The notes: a model not told the origin generated them from the sequence alone. Numbered from the stretch's first letter, positions 9,008-18,470 are shown. The stretch: DNA of 41,413 nt from Candidatus Thiodiazotropha sp. (ex Epidulcina cf. delphinae) (GCA_025656455.1 JAHXHS010000045.1:1-41413), one strand, 5' to 3'. Program-made: numbers and translations.

Positions 9008-10447
9008 ATGAACAGACGGCAAGTTTCGGCAGCACTGATCTGCTCCCTACCCGGCTTGGCGCTGGCCGGTCATATGTCTGCCAGTGGTTACAGCATGAGC
9101 ACCCACTGGGTTGGGCTACTCAGCCTGGCCATCTTTGCCCTCGCCCTGATCGCAGTCACCCTGGAAGAGTTCATCGACCTGCGAAAATCCAAACCCATGC
9201 TGTTCGCCGCCGGGGCGATCTGGGGCCTGATCGGATGGTATGCCCACCACAGCGTCGGCGGTGAGGTCGCGGAAGCGGCCCTGAAACACAGTCTGCTGCA
9301 GTATGCCGAATTGATGCTGTTCATCCTGGTGGTGATGACCTATATCAACGCCCTGGCTGAACGGCGGGCCTTTCTGGCCCTGCGCACCTGGGTGGCACAC
9401 CGCCGTTACAGCTACCGCCATCTGTTTTGGACCACAGGCCTGACGACCTTTTTCCTCTCCCCTTTTCTGGACAACCTCTCGACCGCCCTGCTGATGGGCG
9501 CGGTAATCCTCAATCTGGAGCGGGAGAATCAGCGCTTTGTCACCCTCTCCTGCATCAATATCGTCATCGCCTCCAATTCGGGTGGGGCCTTCAGCCCGTT
9601 CGGGGACCTCACCACCCTGATGGTCTGGCAGCAGGATATCACCAGCACCACCGGCCGGGTCGATTTCTTCTCCTTCTTCGCCCTTTTCCTGCCATCCTTG
9701 ATCAGCTACCTGGTGCCCGCGGGTTTCATGCACTTCGCCATCCCCGACGGCAGACTCACCAGCACCCAGGAGCCGATACAGATGCGCCGCGGGGCGAAAC
9801 GCATCATGGGACTGTTCCTGTTGACCATCGCCACCGCGGTCTTCTTTCAGGGACAGCTCTTCCTGCCCGCGACCATCGGTGTGATGACCGGGCTCTCCTA
9901 TCTGCAATTCTTCGGCTTTTTCCTGAAGAAGACCCACAAGCCGGGCGTGGCCCAAGTCACCACCTCCGAATCGCCCGATTTCTCCGTGGTCGTCGAGAGC
10001 CGGCAGCCTTTCGATGTCTTTCTCAGGGTGGCGAGATCGGAGTGGGACACCCTGCTGTTTCTGTGCGGCGTCATCCTCTGCGTGGGCGGCTTGGGCTATC
10101 TGGGTTATCTGACCCTGGCGTCGGAACTGCTGTACGTCCAATGGGGTGCCACCGCGGCCAACATCTCTATCGGCGTGGCCTCTTCGGTGCTGGAAAATAT
10201 CCCCACCATGTCGGTGGTACTCAGCATGCGGCCGGAGATGTCGCTGGGTCAGTGGCTACTGGTGACCCTGACTGCCGGTATCGGCGGCAGTCTGCTCTCC
10301 ATCGGCTCCGCCGCCGGCGTGGCGCTGATGGGACAGGCAAAGGGGAGGTACACCTTCTTCGCCCATTTGCAGTGGACACCGGCCATCGCCCTGGGATTCA
10401 TGCTCAGTATCGCCTGTCATCTCTGGCTCAACGCCAACCTGTTCTGA
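9008..10447 (+). CDS. nhaD: Na+/H+ antiporter NhaD, copy 2
   Basis: A 479-residue paralogue of the preceding antiporter, collinear throughout: SPFLDNLSTALLMGAVI, NSGGAFSPFGDLTTLMVW and GGSLLSIGSAAGVALMG replace the equivalent motifs. Divergence is concentrated in the hydrophilic loop (KKTHKPGVAQ) and the N-terminus. The VADN of copy 1 is FLDN here. Tandem duplication with divergence suggests the two copies work at different pH or ion ranges; this is inference. Phosphoribulokinase follows 133 bp downstream. Confidence 0.93.
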   Translation: MNRRQVSAALICSLPGLALAGHMSASGYSMSTHWVGLLSLAIFALALIAVTLEEFIDLRKSKPMLFAAGAIWGLIGWYAHHSVGGEVAEAALKHSLLQYAELMLFILVVMTYINALAERRAFLALRTWVAHRRYSYRHLFWTTGLTTFFLSPFLDNLSTALLMGAVILNLERENQRFVTLSCINIVIASNSGGAFSPFGDLTTLMVWQQDITSTTGRVDFFSFFALFLPSLISYLVPAGFMHFAIPDGRLTSTQEPIQMRRGAKRIMGLFLLTIATAVFFQGQLFLPATIGVMTGLSYLQFFGFFLKKTHKPGVAQVTTSESPDFSVVVESRQPFDVFLRVARSEWDTLLFLCGVILCVGGLGYLGYLTLASELLYVQWGATAANISIGVASSVLENIPTMSVVLSMRPEMSLGQWLLVTLTAGIGGSLLSIGSAAGVALMGQAKGRYTFFAHLQWTPAIALGFMLSIACHLWLNANLF

Positions 10448-10580
10448 CGCTGGAAATAGGGCATCCCCGTGTTATAGTTGGCAGCAATTTTATCCTCATA
10501 CCCAGTCCGGGCAAAAAAATCGCCACTCAGACGGCACACCGGGCAACGCAATACAATGATTAGATACGGGAGAAGTCGAT

Positions 10581-11453
10581 ATGTCCAAAAAGCATCCAGT
10601 GGTAGCCGTAACCGGCTCATCGGGCGCCGGCACAACCACTGTCAAACGCGCATTCGAACACATTTTTTACCGCGACGGCATCAAGCCCGCCGTGGTCGAA
10701 GGCGACAGTTTTCACCGCTACAACCGGATGGAGATGCGGGAAAAGATGGCGGCCGGTCTGAGTCACTTCGGCCCCGAGGCCAACCGATTCGACAAAATCG
10801 CCGAACTTTTCAAGACCTATGGTGAAACGGGGAGTGGCGATAAACGCTACTATCTGCACAGCGAGGAAGAGGCGGCCGAGCACAACGCCCGCCTCGGTTG
10901 CGACCAGAAACCCGGTGAATTCACCCCTTGGGAGGGGATCGAAGAGGGGACCGATCTGCTGTTTTACGAAGGCCTTCACGGGATGGCCGTGGACGGGGAC
11001 GTGGACGTCGCCAGACAGGTGGATTTGGGCGTCGGGGTAGTGCCGATCGTCAACCTGGAGTGGATTCAGAAGATCTTCCGCGACAATGCCGAACGCGGCT
11101 ACAGCGAGGAGGCGATCGTCGACACCATCCTGCGGCGCATGCCAGACTATATCAACCACATCACCCCACAGTTCTCACGCACCGACATCAACTTCCAGCG
11201 CGTGCCGACGGTGGATACCTCGAACCCCTTCATCGCCCGTGATATCCCCACCCCGGACGAGAGCTTCGTGGTCATTCGTTTCACCGACCATAAGAAATTT
11301 GAAATCGACTTTCCCTACCTGCTGTCGATGATCGACGGCTCATTCATGTCCCGGCGCAACACCATCGTGGTGCCCGGCGGCAAGATGGGCTTCGCCATGG
11401 AGATCATCCTGCAACCCATCATCGAACGCATGATGGATGCCCGAAACGTCTGA
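10581..11453 (+). CDS. cbbP: Phosphoribulokinase (proteobacterial type)
   Basis: A 290-residue cytoplasmic kinase that phosphorylates ribulose 5-phosphate to ribulose 1,5-bisphosphate, the substrate of both RuBisCOs in this window. The P-loop is GSSGAGTTT at residues 12-20, followed by VVEGDSFHRY (catalytic Asp and sugar-phosphate contacts) and FYEGLHGM. Length matches class I octameric bacterial enzymes. GGGAGAAG precedes the ATG. It stands as a single gene closed by a strong terminator, 4 kb from cbbL and on the same strand. Confidence 0.96.
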   Translation: MSKKHPVVAVTGSSGAGTTTVKRAFEHIFYRDGIKPAVVEGDSFHRYNRMEMREKMAAGLSHFGPEANRFDKIAELFKTYGETGSGDKRYYLHSEEEAAEHNARLGCDQKPGEFTPWEGIEEGTDLLFYEGLHGMAVDGDVDVARQVDLGVGVVPIVNLEWIQKIFRDNAERGYSEEAIVDTILRRMPDYINHITPQFSRTDINFQRVPTVDTSNPFIARDIPTPDESFVVIRFTDHKKFEIDFPYLLSMIDGSFMSRRNTIVVPGGKMGFAMEIILQPIIERMMDARNV

Positions 11454-11467
11454 TTGCGGCCGTGAAG

Positions 11468-11502
11468 AAGCCGCGCAGCCATTCGGTTGCGCGGCTTTTT
11501 TC
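11468..11502 (+). terminator. Rho-independent terminator of cbbP
   Basis: A perfect 10-bp stem, AAGCCGCGCA with TGCGCGGCTT, and a 10-nt loop, ending in a run of T (11496-11502). It lies 15 bp after the phosphoribulokinase stop. Confidence 0.92.
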
Positions 11503-11582
11503 GTTCTCATGAAAGCGATCGCAACGATATGAAAATCGGTGTTTAGCGAATTACTGCAAATTCGATGCAAATGACTTCTGAG

Positions 11583-12362
11583 TCAATCGTACTTGCTATC
11601 CTTCCATTGCCTAAGTGCGGTAAAGACTTCGTCAGGCGCATTCAGTGCCTGACCGCAAGCTCGTTGCGCGGCACCGACCACCCCCGGCTCCTGGGTGCGC
11701 AAAAAGGGGTTGGTGAGCAGTTCATCCCGCAGCAGGGAGGGGAGGGTCGGCAGCCCAATCCGGCGTCTTTCCCGTTCGGTCTCGATGCGCTGTTCCAGGA
11801 CTGAACTCTCCGGCTCGACCCAACCGGCAAACCCGAGGTTATCCAGGGTGTATTCATGGGCGCAATAGAGCCGGGTCTCTGGCGAAAGCTGTGCGATGCG
11901 CTGCAGCGAGGCGGAGAGTTGCTCGAAGGTGCCGTCGAACACGCGTCCGCATCCACCGGCGAACAGGGTATCGCCGCACAGCAGCACCCCTTCGCCGTAA
12001 TAGGCGATATGACCAGCGGTATGACCTGGCACTTCCAGCACCCGGAGATCGGCCTTCAGACCGGAAACCACCGGTTTGTCGCCCTCCCTAAGGGGATGGG
12101 TGATCCCGCGAATCGACTCTTTGGCGGGTCCGTAGACCGGAATATCCGCAAAGGCGTCCCGCAACGCTGGAATACCGCCCACATGATCGTAGTGATGGTG
12201 AGTGACCAGGATGGCGCTGAGCTGGGACGATGTCCGCTCAAGCCACGCCAATACCGGCGTCTCGTCACCCGGATCCACCGCAACGGCCTGGGAAGAACCG
12301 GGATTCTTCAGCATCCAGATATAGTTGTCTTCAAAGGCACTGACAGGGGTTATTTCAAGCAT
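11583..12362 (-). CDS. gloB: Hydroxyacylglutathione hydrolase (glyoxalase II)
   Basis: A 259-residue metallo-beta-lactamase-fold enzyme that hydrolyses S-lactoylglutathione to lactate and glutathione, the second step of methylglyoxal detoxification. The metal site THHHYDHVGG, then VPGHTAGHI, CGDTLFAGGCGR and CAHEYT supply the binuclear metal ligands; the C-terminal NPFLR segment is the glutathione-binding domain typical of GloB. Normal length. Lies 74 bp downstream of dxs on the same strand, so it may be read through from it. Confidence 0.95.
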   Translation of the reverse strand: MLEITPVSAFEDNYIWMLKNPGSSQAVAVDPGDETPVLAWLERTSSQLSAILVTHHHYDHVGGIPALRDAFADIPVYGPAKESIRGITHPLREGDKPVVSGLKADLRVLEVPGHTAGHIAYYGEGVLLCGDTLFAGGCGRVFDGTFEQLSASLQRIAQLSPETRLYCAHEYTLDNLGFAGWVEPESSVLEQRIETERERRRIGLPTLPSLLRDELLTNPFLRTQEPGVVGAAQRACGQALNAPDEVFTALRQWKDSKYD

Positions 12363-12436
12363 CTTCCAATTGCCTGCTCAACAAGTTTCATCGGTTATCC
12401 AATATGGATTCTATCTTTAGGGTATGGGAGAGAATC

Positions 12437-14347
12437 CTAGACGATCTGCAGCTTGTCGTCACGATCGACCCGGCTGATCGAGGCGAGGATCCCGGCAAGA
12501 TCCAGGCCAGCCTCGCTGAGCTGCTGCTGATGTGTTGCATGATCCAGATAGCGGTCCGGCAGACCGAGATTGAGCACCCTCACCTGCCGACCGACGGCGG
12601 CCAGATATTCATTGACCGCCGAACCTGCGCCGCCCTGAACCACATTCTCCTCAAGGGTCACCAGTATCTCATGCCGGATAGCCAGTTCATCCACCAGCGC
12701 CTCATCCAACGGCTTGATAAAACGCATGTTCGCCAGGGTGGCGTCAATCCGCTCAGCCACCTGCCGCGCGGTTGCCAGCAGACTACCGAACACCAATAGC
12801 GCGACGCGCTTGCCCTCGCGACGGATTTCACCCTTGCCGATGGGCAGGGTATCGATATCCGATGCCACTGCCACGCCAGGACCGGGCCCGCGCGGATAGC
12901 GGACCATCGCGGGGCCTGGGTATTGATAAGCCGTCTGTAGCAATCGGGCGCACTCGTCCTCGTCCCCCGGCGCCGCAATGACCATGTTGGGAATCAGGCG
13001 TCCATAGCTGAGGTCGAAACTGCCGGCATGGGTGGCCCCGTCCGCGCCGACCTGCCCGGCCCGATCCACTGCCAGGGTGACGTCCAGGTTCTGTAGCGTC
13101 ACATCGTGGATCAACTGATCATAGGCCCGCTGTAGAAAAGTCGAATAGATGGCCACCACCGGCTTCAAGCCTTCGCAGGCGAATCCGGCGGCGAACGTCA
13201 GGGCATGCTGCTCAGCGATTCCCACATCGAAATAACGCTGGGGAAAGCGCCTGGCGAAATTCACCATCCCCGAGCCTTCACACATCGCCGGTGTGATGGC
13301 TACCAGACGATCATCCTCTCCGGCAGCGGCGCACAACCAGTCACCGAAGACCTGGGTATAGGTCTTGGCGCTTGCCCCCTTCTCCATCTTGCCGGTGGCC
13401 GGATCGAACGGGGTGACGCCATGATAGACACAGGGATCCTTCTCAGCAGGCATGTAGCCACGCCCCTTTTGCGTTATCACATGCAGCAGCCTGGGTCCTG
13501 GCATGTCACGCATGTTATGCAGGGTCGCCACCAGGGTGTCGAAATCGTGGCCATCGATAGGGCCGATGTAGTTGAAGCCCATCTCCTCGAACAAGGTGCC
13601 CGGCATCACCATGCCTTTCATATGCTCTTCCCACTTGCCCACCAAGTCACTGACTTGGTGAGGGAGATGGCTGAGGGCGGATTTGCCCCCTTCCCGCATG
13701 CTGGTGTAGACCTTGCCGGAGAGCAGGCGGGCCAGGTGATTGCTGAAGCCCCCCACCGGTTTGGAGATCGACATATCGTTGTCATTGAGGACAACCAGCA
13801 GGTCCTGATCCAGCGCCCCGGCCTGATTGAGGGCCTCGAAGGCCATCCCCGCCCCCATCGCGCCATCGCCGATCACCGCCACGACCTTACGGTTCTCCCC
13901 TTTCTGCTTGGCGGCCACGGCCATCCCAAGCGCCGCGCCGATTGAGGTGCTGGAGTGACCGGTGCCGAAGGTATCGAATTCGCTTTCACTACGCTTGGGA
14001 AAACCCGACAGCCCACCCTTCTGCCGCAACCCACCCATGCCATCACGTCGGCCGGTGAGAATCTTGTGCGGATAGGCCTGGTGCCCCACATCCCACACCA
14101 GGCGGTCATAAGGGGTGTTGAAGACATAGTGCAAGGCAATGGTCAGTTCCACCACCCCCAACCCTGCCGCCAAATGCCCGCCGGTCTGGGAAACGGTGTC
14201 GATGAGAAATCGCCTCAACTCAGTTGCCAGGGGGCGGAGTTTTATCTGATCGAGCCTGCGCAGGTCGCCCGGCAGATCGATCCGGCTCAGCAGCGGGTAG
14301 CCTTCCAGGATATGAGGGCTGTGGTCTGTACTGCCCTGATCTGACAT
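12437..14347 (-). CDS. dxs: 1-deoxy-D-xylulose-5-phosphate synthase
   Basis: A 636-residue thiamine-diphosphate enzyme that condenses pyruvate and glyceraldehyde 3-phosphate, the first step of MEP isoprenoid synthesis. The thiamine-binding GDGAMGAGMAFEALN, the histidine HQAYPHKILTGRR and the pyrimidine-domain segment DRAGQVGADGATHAG are all present, and length is normal. MSDQGS at 14347 is chosen over a 35-residue longer ORF because that extension is atypical for the family. Upstream on the same strand is cbbR (105-bp gap). Glyceraldehyde 3-phosphate is also the Calvin-cycle output. Confidence 0.96.
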   Translation of the reverse strand: MSDQGSTDHSPHILEGYPLLSRIDLPGDLRRLDQIKLRPLATELRRFLIDTVSQTGGHLAAGLGVVELTIALHYVFNTPYDRLVWDVGHQAYPHKILTGRRDGMGGLRQKGGLSGFPKRSESEFDTFGTGHSSTSIGAALGMAVAAKQKGENRKVVAVIGDGAMGAGMAFEALNQAGALDQDLLVVLNDNDMSISKPVGGFSNHLARLLSGKVYTSMREGGKSALSHLPHQVSDLVGKWEEHMKGMVMPGTLFEEMGFNYIGPIDGHDFDTLVATLHNMRDMPGPRLLHVITQKGRGYMPAEKDPCVYHGVTPFDPATGKMEKGASAKTYTQVFGDWLCAAAGEDDRLVAITPAMCEGSGMVNFARRFPQRYFDVGIAEQHALTFAAGFACEGLKPVVAIYSTFLQRAYDQLIHDVTLQNLDVTLAVDRAGQVGADGATHAGSFDLSYGRLIPNMVIAAPGDEDECARLLQTAYQYPGPAMVRYPRGPGPGVAVASDIDTLPIGKGEIRREGKRVALLVFGSLLATARQVAERIDATLANMRFIKPLDEALVDELAIRHEILVTLEENVVQGGAGSAVNEYLAAVGRQVRVLNLGLPDRYLDHATHQQQLSEAGLDLAGILASISRVDRDDKLQIV

Positions 14348-14452
14348 GGTTCGGCCGGCTCCGCTGGATAAGGTGTCATTGAAGAGACTGCCCCTGTTTG
14401 ACAGTCCCCGAACTGAAACGTTGAGTTTACCCCATCGCTGCAATCGGCGCAT

Positions 14453-15361
14453 TCATACCGGCTCGTCTTTGATACGGTGGGCCTCGGCCAAGACGAAATC
14501 GTGGAAGGCCGCGGCGGCCGGAGACAGGCGTTTTCCCTTGCGGTAGACCATGTGCCAGTGCCGTTGCAGTGGAAACCCCTGCACATCCAGCACCACCAGA
14601 CGCCCTGTCTCCAACTCAAGTTCGATGGTGTGGGTCGACACCACCCCCAACCCCATACCGGCCCGCACCGCCTGTTTGATGGCCTCGTTGCGGGTCATCT
14701 GCATACCGGCGCTGATGGTAATCGACTGCTCGGTAAAAAACCGCTCCATCGCCAGACGGGTGCCCGACCCCGCCTCGCGCATGATAAAGACCTCTTCACT
14801 GAGACGCTTTGCGGGTATCCGTTTCGCCTTTCCCAACGGATGTCCGGGCGCGGCGATCACCACCAGCGGGTTCTCCATGAAAGGCTCATGCTCCAGCTCG
14901 ATGTCTTCGGGGGGCAACCCCATCAGCACGATATCGGTCTCGTTGTTCTGCAACAGCTCCATCAGACGCTTGCGGTTGGTCACATCGAGACGCAAATCGA
15001 TTCCCGGATAGTGGCGGCTGAAGGCCGCCAGCAGACGTGGGGCGAAGTAGTTGACCGTACTGGCCACGGCGATATCCAGATGGCCGGTATCCAGCCCTTT
15101 CAACGCGGAGAGCACCTCCTCCATCTCCCCGAAGGTGTGAAAGATAATCCGGCCATAGTGATGAACCTCTCTGCCCGCTTCCGTCAATTGGATTTTTTTG
15201 CCTGTCTGCTCAAATAGCGGCAGTCCCACTGACGCCTCCAACTGCTTGACCTGCATGGATACCGCAGGCTGAGTGAGATGCAGGGCGCGTGCGGCCTGAG
15301 TGTAGTTCAAATGCTCGACAACCGTTTTGAAGACTTTCAATTGGCGTAGCGTGACATGCAT
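14453..15361 (-). CDS. cbbR: LysR-type regulator of Calvin cycle genes, CbbR
   Basis: A 302-residue LysR-family transcription factor. The N-terminal winged helix-turn-helix (residues 5-63; YTQAARALHLTQPAVSMQVK) is followed by a periplasmic-binding-like effector domain (SALKGLDTGHLDIAVASTVNYFAPRLL). It is transcribed divergently from cbbL with a 243-bp shared gap that contains two dyads of the LysR type, which is the classical CbbR arrangement. In known systems CbbR senses metabolites such as NADPH or phosphoenolpyruvate; the effector here cannot be told from sequence. GGGAA precedes the start. Confidence 0.93.
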   Translation of the reverse strand: MHVTLRQLKVFKTVVEHLNYTQAARALHLTQPAVSMQVKQLEASVGLPLFEQTGKKIQLTEAGREVHHYGRIIFHTFGEMEEVLSALKGLDTGHLDIAVASTVNYFAPRLLAAFSRHYPGIDLRLDVTNRKRLMELLQNNETDIVLMGLPPEDIELEHEPFMENPLVVIAAPGHPLGKAKRIPAKRLSEEVFIMREAGSGTRLAMERFFTEQSITISAGMQMTRNEAIKQAVRAGMGLGVVSTHTIELELETGRLVVLDVQGFPLQRHWHMVYRKGKRLSPAAAAFHDFVLAEAHRIKDEPV

Positions 15362-15410
15362 TTTCAGATTCCCGTGATAGCAAACACAACCATCAGATTA
15401 ACTACCGCAA

Positions 15411-15450
15411 TTATTACATGGTATAACTTTTTCCTTATAATTTCGATTAA
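15411..15450. promoter_or_regulatory. Two CbbR-type dyads in the cbbR-cbbL gap
   Basis: Dyad 1 is TTATTACATGGTATAA (15411-15426) and dyad 2 is TTATAATTTCGATTAA (15435-15450). Both contain the LysR T-N11-A arrangement; centres are 24 bp apart, about two helical turns. They lie just upstream of a predicted cbbL promoter, as expected for activation by CbbR. Confidence 0.6.
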
Positions 15451-15460
15451 AAGATCTGAC

Positions 15461-15489
15461 TTCACATCCTAACGGCCCCCCCTATACTC
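15461..15489 (+). promoter_or_regulatory. Predicted sigma-70 promoter of cbbL
   Basis: TTCACA (15461-15466) and TATACT (15484-15489) are separated by 17 bp. Predicted transcription would start near 15496, giving a leader of about 110 nt before cbbL. Confidence 0.5.
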
Positions 15490-15604
15490 AACTGCACCCT
15501 TACATCAGACATTTCCACACGCCACTACCGGCATATAGGCATGGAGATAGGGAAACCAGTCTGACCTAGGCATCAACAACCCCCAATCAAGAGGAATTGT
15601 GAAA

Positions 15605-17023
15605 ATGGCCAAAACCTATGACGCGGGCGTGAAAGAGTACCGCGAAACATACTGGATGCCCGACTATACACCGAAGGACACCGATATCCTGGCGTGCTTC
15701 AAAATCACCCCACAACCGGGCGTGCCGCGTGAAGAGGCTGCAGCCGCTGTCGCCGCCGAATCATCCACCGGCACCTGGACCACGGTGTGGACCGATCTTC
15801 TGACCGATCTCGACTACTACAAAGGCCGCGCCTACGCTATCGAGGACGTACCGGGTGACGACACCTGCTACTACGCCTTCATCGCCTACCCCATCGATCT
15901 GTTCGAAGAGGGTTCCGTGGTCAACGTCTTCACCTCACTGGTGGGTAACGTATTCGGCTTCAAGGCCGTACGCGCCCTGCGTCTGGAAGACGTGCGCTTC
16001 CCGATCGCCTATGTCATGACCTGTAACGGTCCGCCACACGGTATTCAGGTTGAGCGCGACATGATGAACAAATACGGCCGTCCCATGCTCGGCTGCACCA
16101 TCAAGCCGAAGCTGGGCCTTTCCGCCAAGAACTACGGCCGCGCCGTCTACGAAGGTCTGCGCGGCGGCCTCGACTTCACCAAGGACGATGAGAACGTCAA
16201 CTCCCAGCCCTTCATGCGCTGGCGTCAGCGTTTCGACTTTGTCATGGAAGCCATTCACAAGGCGGAATCTGAGACCGGCGAGCGCAAGGGTCACTACCTG
16301 AATGTGACCGCGCCGACTCCGGAAGAGATGTACAAGCGTGCCGAGTACGCCAAAGAGATCGGCGCACCGATCATTATGCACGACTACATCACCGGCGGTT
16401 TCTGCGCCAACACCGGTCTGGCCCAGTGGTGCCAGGACAACGGCGTACTGCTGCACATCCACCGCGCCATGCACGCCGTGCTCGACCGCAACCCGCACCA
16501 CGGCATCCACTTCCGCGTGTTGACCAAGATCCTGCGTCTCTCCGGCGGCGACCATCTGCACACCGGCACCGTGGTCGGTAAGCTGGAAGGCGATCGCGAC
16601 TCCACCCTCGGCTGGATCGACCTGCTGCGCGAGTCCTACATCAAGGAGGACCGCTCCCGCGGTATCTTCTTCGATCAGGATTGGGGCTCCATGCCCGGCG
16701 CCTTCGCCGTCGCTTCCGGCGGTATTCACGTCTGGCACATGCCCGCGCTGGTCACCATCTTCGGCGACGATGCCGTGCTGCAGTTCGGCGGCGGCACCCT
16801 GGGTCATCCCTGGGGCAACGCGGCCGGCGCTGCCGCCAACCGTGTCGCGGTCGAGGCCTGTGTCGAAGCCCGCAACCAGGGTCGCGAGCTGGAGAAGGAG
16901 GGAAAGGAGATCCTTACCACCGCTGCCAAGCACAGCCCGGAACTCAAGGCTGCGATGGAGACCTGGAAAGAGATCAAGTTCGAGTTCGACACCGTCGACA
17001 AGCTGGACGTGGCGCACAAATAA
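15605..17023 (+). CDS. cbbL: RuBisCO large subunit, form I
   Basis: A 472-residue catalytic subunit that carboxylates ribulose 1,5-bisphosphate. It has the active-site segments AAESSTGTWTTVW, GRPMLGCTIKPKLGLS, the carbamylated-lysine loop GGLDFTKDDENVNSQPF and HMPALVTIFGDDAVLQFGGG. MAKTYDAG is taken as the start with GAGGA 9 nt upstream; an in-frame GTG two codons earlier is less well placed. The sequence is of the proteobacterial form IA type; neighbouring cbbQ and cbbO and the absence of carboxysome genes fit the non-carboxysomal IAq branch. cbbS follows 59 bp downstream. Confidence 0.98.
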   Translation: MAKTYDAGVKEYRETYWMPDYTPKDTDILACFKITPQPGVPREEAAAAVAAESSTGTWTTVWTDLLTDLDYYKGRAYAIEDVPGDDTCYYAFIAYPIDLFEEGSVVNVFTSLVGNVFGFKAVRALRLEDVRFPIAYVMTCNGPPHGIQVERDMMNKYGRPMLGCTIKPKLGLSAKNYGRAVYEGLRGGLDFTKDDENVNSQPFMRWRQRFDFVMEAIHKAESETGERKGHYLNVTAPTPEEMYKRAEYAKEIGAPIIMHDYITGGFCANTGLAQWCQDNGVLLHIHRAMHAVLDRNPHHGIHFRVLTKILRLSGGDHLHTGTVVGKLEGDRDSTLGWIDLLRESYIKEDRSRGIFFDQDWGSMPGAFAVASGGIHVWHMPALVTIFGDDAVLQFGGGTLGHPWGNAAGAAANRVAVEACVEARNQGRELEKEGKEILTTAAKHSPELKAAMETWKEIKFEFDTVDKLDVAHK

Positions 17024-17030
17024 GTTGCCA

Positions 17031-17053
17031 GCGGCCAGCTTGCTGCTGGCCGC
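17031..17053 (+). other. Hairpin between cbbL and cbbS
   Basis: A perfect 9-bp GC-rich stem (GCGGCCAGC with GCTGGCCGC) and a 5-nt loop, without a T-run. It fits the 59-bp intercistronic gap and may stabilise or process the mRNA to tune the ratio of large to small subunits. Confidence 0.6.
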
Positions 17054-17082
17054 CAACAAACCAAACATCGAGGAAATAGACA

Positions 17083-17439
17083 ATGAGCGAAATGCAGGAC
17101 TACAAATCGAGCCTGACCGATGTGTCGAGCCGTAAGTTCGAGACCTTCTCCTACCTGCCGGAAATGGACTCAGCTCAGATCCGCAAACAGATCGAGTACA
17201 TCGTTTCCAAAGGCTGGAACCCGGGTATCGAGCATACCGAACCGCAGAACGCCTTCTCCAACTACTGGTACATGTGGAAGCTGCCGATGTTCGGCGAGAC
17301 CGACGTGGACGCCATCCTGGCCGAATGCGAGGCCTGTCACAAGGCCCATCCGAACAATCACGTTCGGTTGCTGGGCTTTGACAACTACGCACAGTCCGCC
17401 GGCGCCTCCATGGTGATCTACCGCGGTACGCCGGCCTGA
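17083..17439 (+). CDS. cbbS: RuBisCO small subunit
   Basis: A 118-residue small subunit that caps the L8S8 form I holoenzyme. Characteristic segments are FETFSYLPEMD, GWNPGIEHTEP, NYWYMWKLPMFGE and FDNYAQSAGASMVIYRG. AGGAAATAGACA precedes the ATG. Normal length; partner of the upstream cbbL. Confidence 0.97.
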   Translation: MSEMQDYKSSLTDVSSRKFETFSYLPEMDSAQIRKQIEYIVSKGWNPGIEHTEPQNAFSNYWYMWKLPMFGETDVDAILAECEACHKAHPNNHVRLLGFDNYAQSAGASMVIYRGTPA

Positions 17440-17471
17440 TCTCTGATTTGAGAATCGGCTAATCAGGACCC

Positions 17472-17491
17472 CCCCGCCCTGCGGGGCGGGG
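17472..17491 (+). terminator. GC hairpin after cbbS (attenuator-like)
   Basis: An 8-bp perfect CCCCGCCC/GGGCGGGG stem with a TGCG loop, followed by AGTTCTTGTT, a weak U-rich tail. It may terminate part of the cbbLS transcripts, or protect their 3' end, so that cbbQ and cbbO are made in smaller amounts. Confidence 0.6.
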
Positions 17492-17604
17492 AGTTCTTGT
17501 TGATGAGTTGTCAGCCGCCAATGGCCAGCGATCAGCTATCTCCATTGCTTGATATCCCTGGCTGTTGTCGAGTGACAGTTCACTTTCTAAAAATAACGCA
17601 AACC

Positions 17605-17638
17605 GCCGGTTGCCGCTGTTTTCCAGCAGGCAACCGGC
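17605..17638 (+). other. Second hairpin in the cbbS-cbbQ gap
   Basis: A perfect 10-bp stem (GCCGGTTGCC with GGCAACCGGC) and a 14-nt loop, ending 26 bp before the cbbQ start. No T-run. With the hairpin at 17472 it makes this 224-bp gap highly structured. Confidence 0.55.
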
Positions 17639-17663
17639 TGCTGACAGCTGGAGGCTAATGGCA

Positions 17664-18470
17664 ATGAGCGATATCGACCGCGATCAGTACACGATCAAAG
17701 AGGAGCCTTATTACCGCCCCGTGCATAATGAGGTTGAGATGTATCAAGCCGCATACGACGCTCGCATGCCGGTCATGTTGAAGGGCCCCACCGGTTGCGG
17801 TAAGTCCCGTTTTGTCGAATACATGGCCTGGAAGCTGCAAAAGCCGCTGATCACCGTTGCCTGTAATGAAGATATGACCGCCTCCGATCTGGTCGGTCGC
17901 TTCCTGCTCGATATCAACGGCACCAAGTGGCAGGACGGCCCCCTGAGCGTCGCCGCCCGCATTGGCGCCATCTGCTATCTCGACGAGGTGGTCGAGGCGC
18001 GCCAGGACACCACCGTGGTTATCCATCCCCTGACCGACCATCGCCGTGAACTGCCGCTGGAGAAGAAGGGCGAGCTGATCAAGGCCCACCCGGACTTCCA
18101 GATCGTCATCTCCTACAACCCGGGCTACCAGTCGCTGATGAAGGATCTGAAACAGTCCACCAAACAACGCTTTGGCGGCATGGATTTCGACTACCCGGAA
18201 ACTGAGATCGAGACCGAAATCGTCCAGCACGAGGGCGGGGGCGATGCCGAGACCGCGCAGAAACTGGTGCAGATTGCTCAGCGTTCACGCAACCTCAAGG
18301 GTCACGGCCTGGATGAAGGCATGTCCACCCGTCTGCTGGTCTACGCCGCGCAACTGGTGGCCAAGGGCATCGCCCCCGGCGACGCCTGTCAGATGGCGCT
18401 GGTGACACCGCTGACCGACGACCCGGATATGCGCGACACCCTGGGTGCGGCGGTGAATACGTATTTTTAG
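17664..18470 (+). CDS. cbbQ: RuBisCO activase AAA+ subunit CbbQ (copy 1)
   Basis: A 268-residue MoxR-type AAA+ ATPase that, with CbbO, removes inhibitory sugar phosphates from RuBisCO. Walker A is GPTGCGKS at residues 41-48, Walker B AICYLDE near 102-108, and the sensor region is IVISYNPGYQSLMKDLKQS. The start at MSDIDRD follows GGAGG by 9 nt; a longer ORF from 17565 runs through the intergenic hairpin and is not credible. It stands between cbbS and cbbO and presumably serves the form I enzyme. The normal cbbQ-cbbO junction is interrupted by a GxxExxY element. Confidence 0.95.
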   Translation: MSDIDRDQYTIKEEPYYRPVHNEVEMYQAAYDARMPVMLKGPTGCGKSRFVEYMAWKLQKPLITVACNEDMTASDLVGRFLLDINGTKWQDGPLSVAARIGAICYLDEVVEARQDTTVVIHPLTDHRRELPLEKKGELIKAHPDFQIVISYNPGYQSLMKDLKQSTKQRFGGMDFDYPETEIETEIVQHEGGGDAETAQKLVQIAQRSRNLKGHGLDEGMSTRLLVYAAQLVAKGIAPGDACQMALVTPLTDDPDMRDTLGAAVNTYF

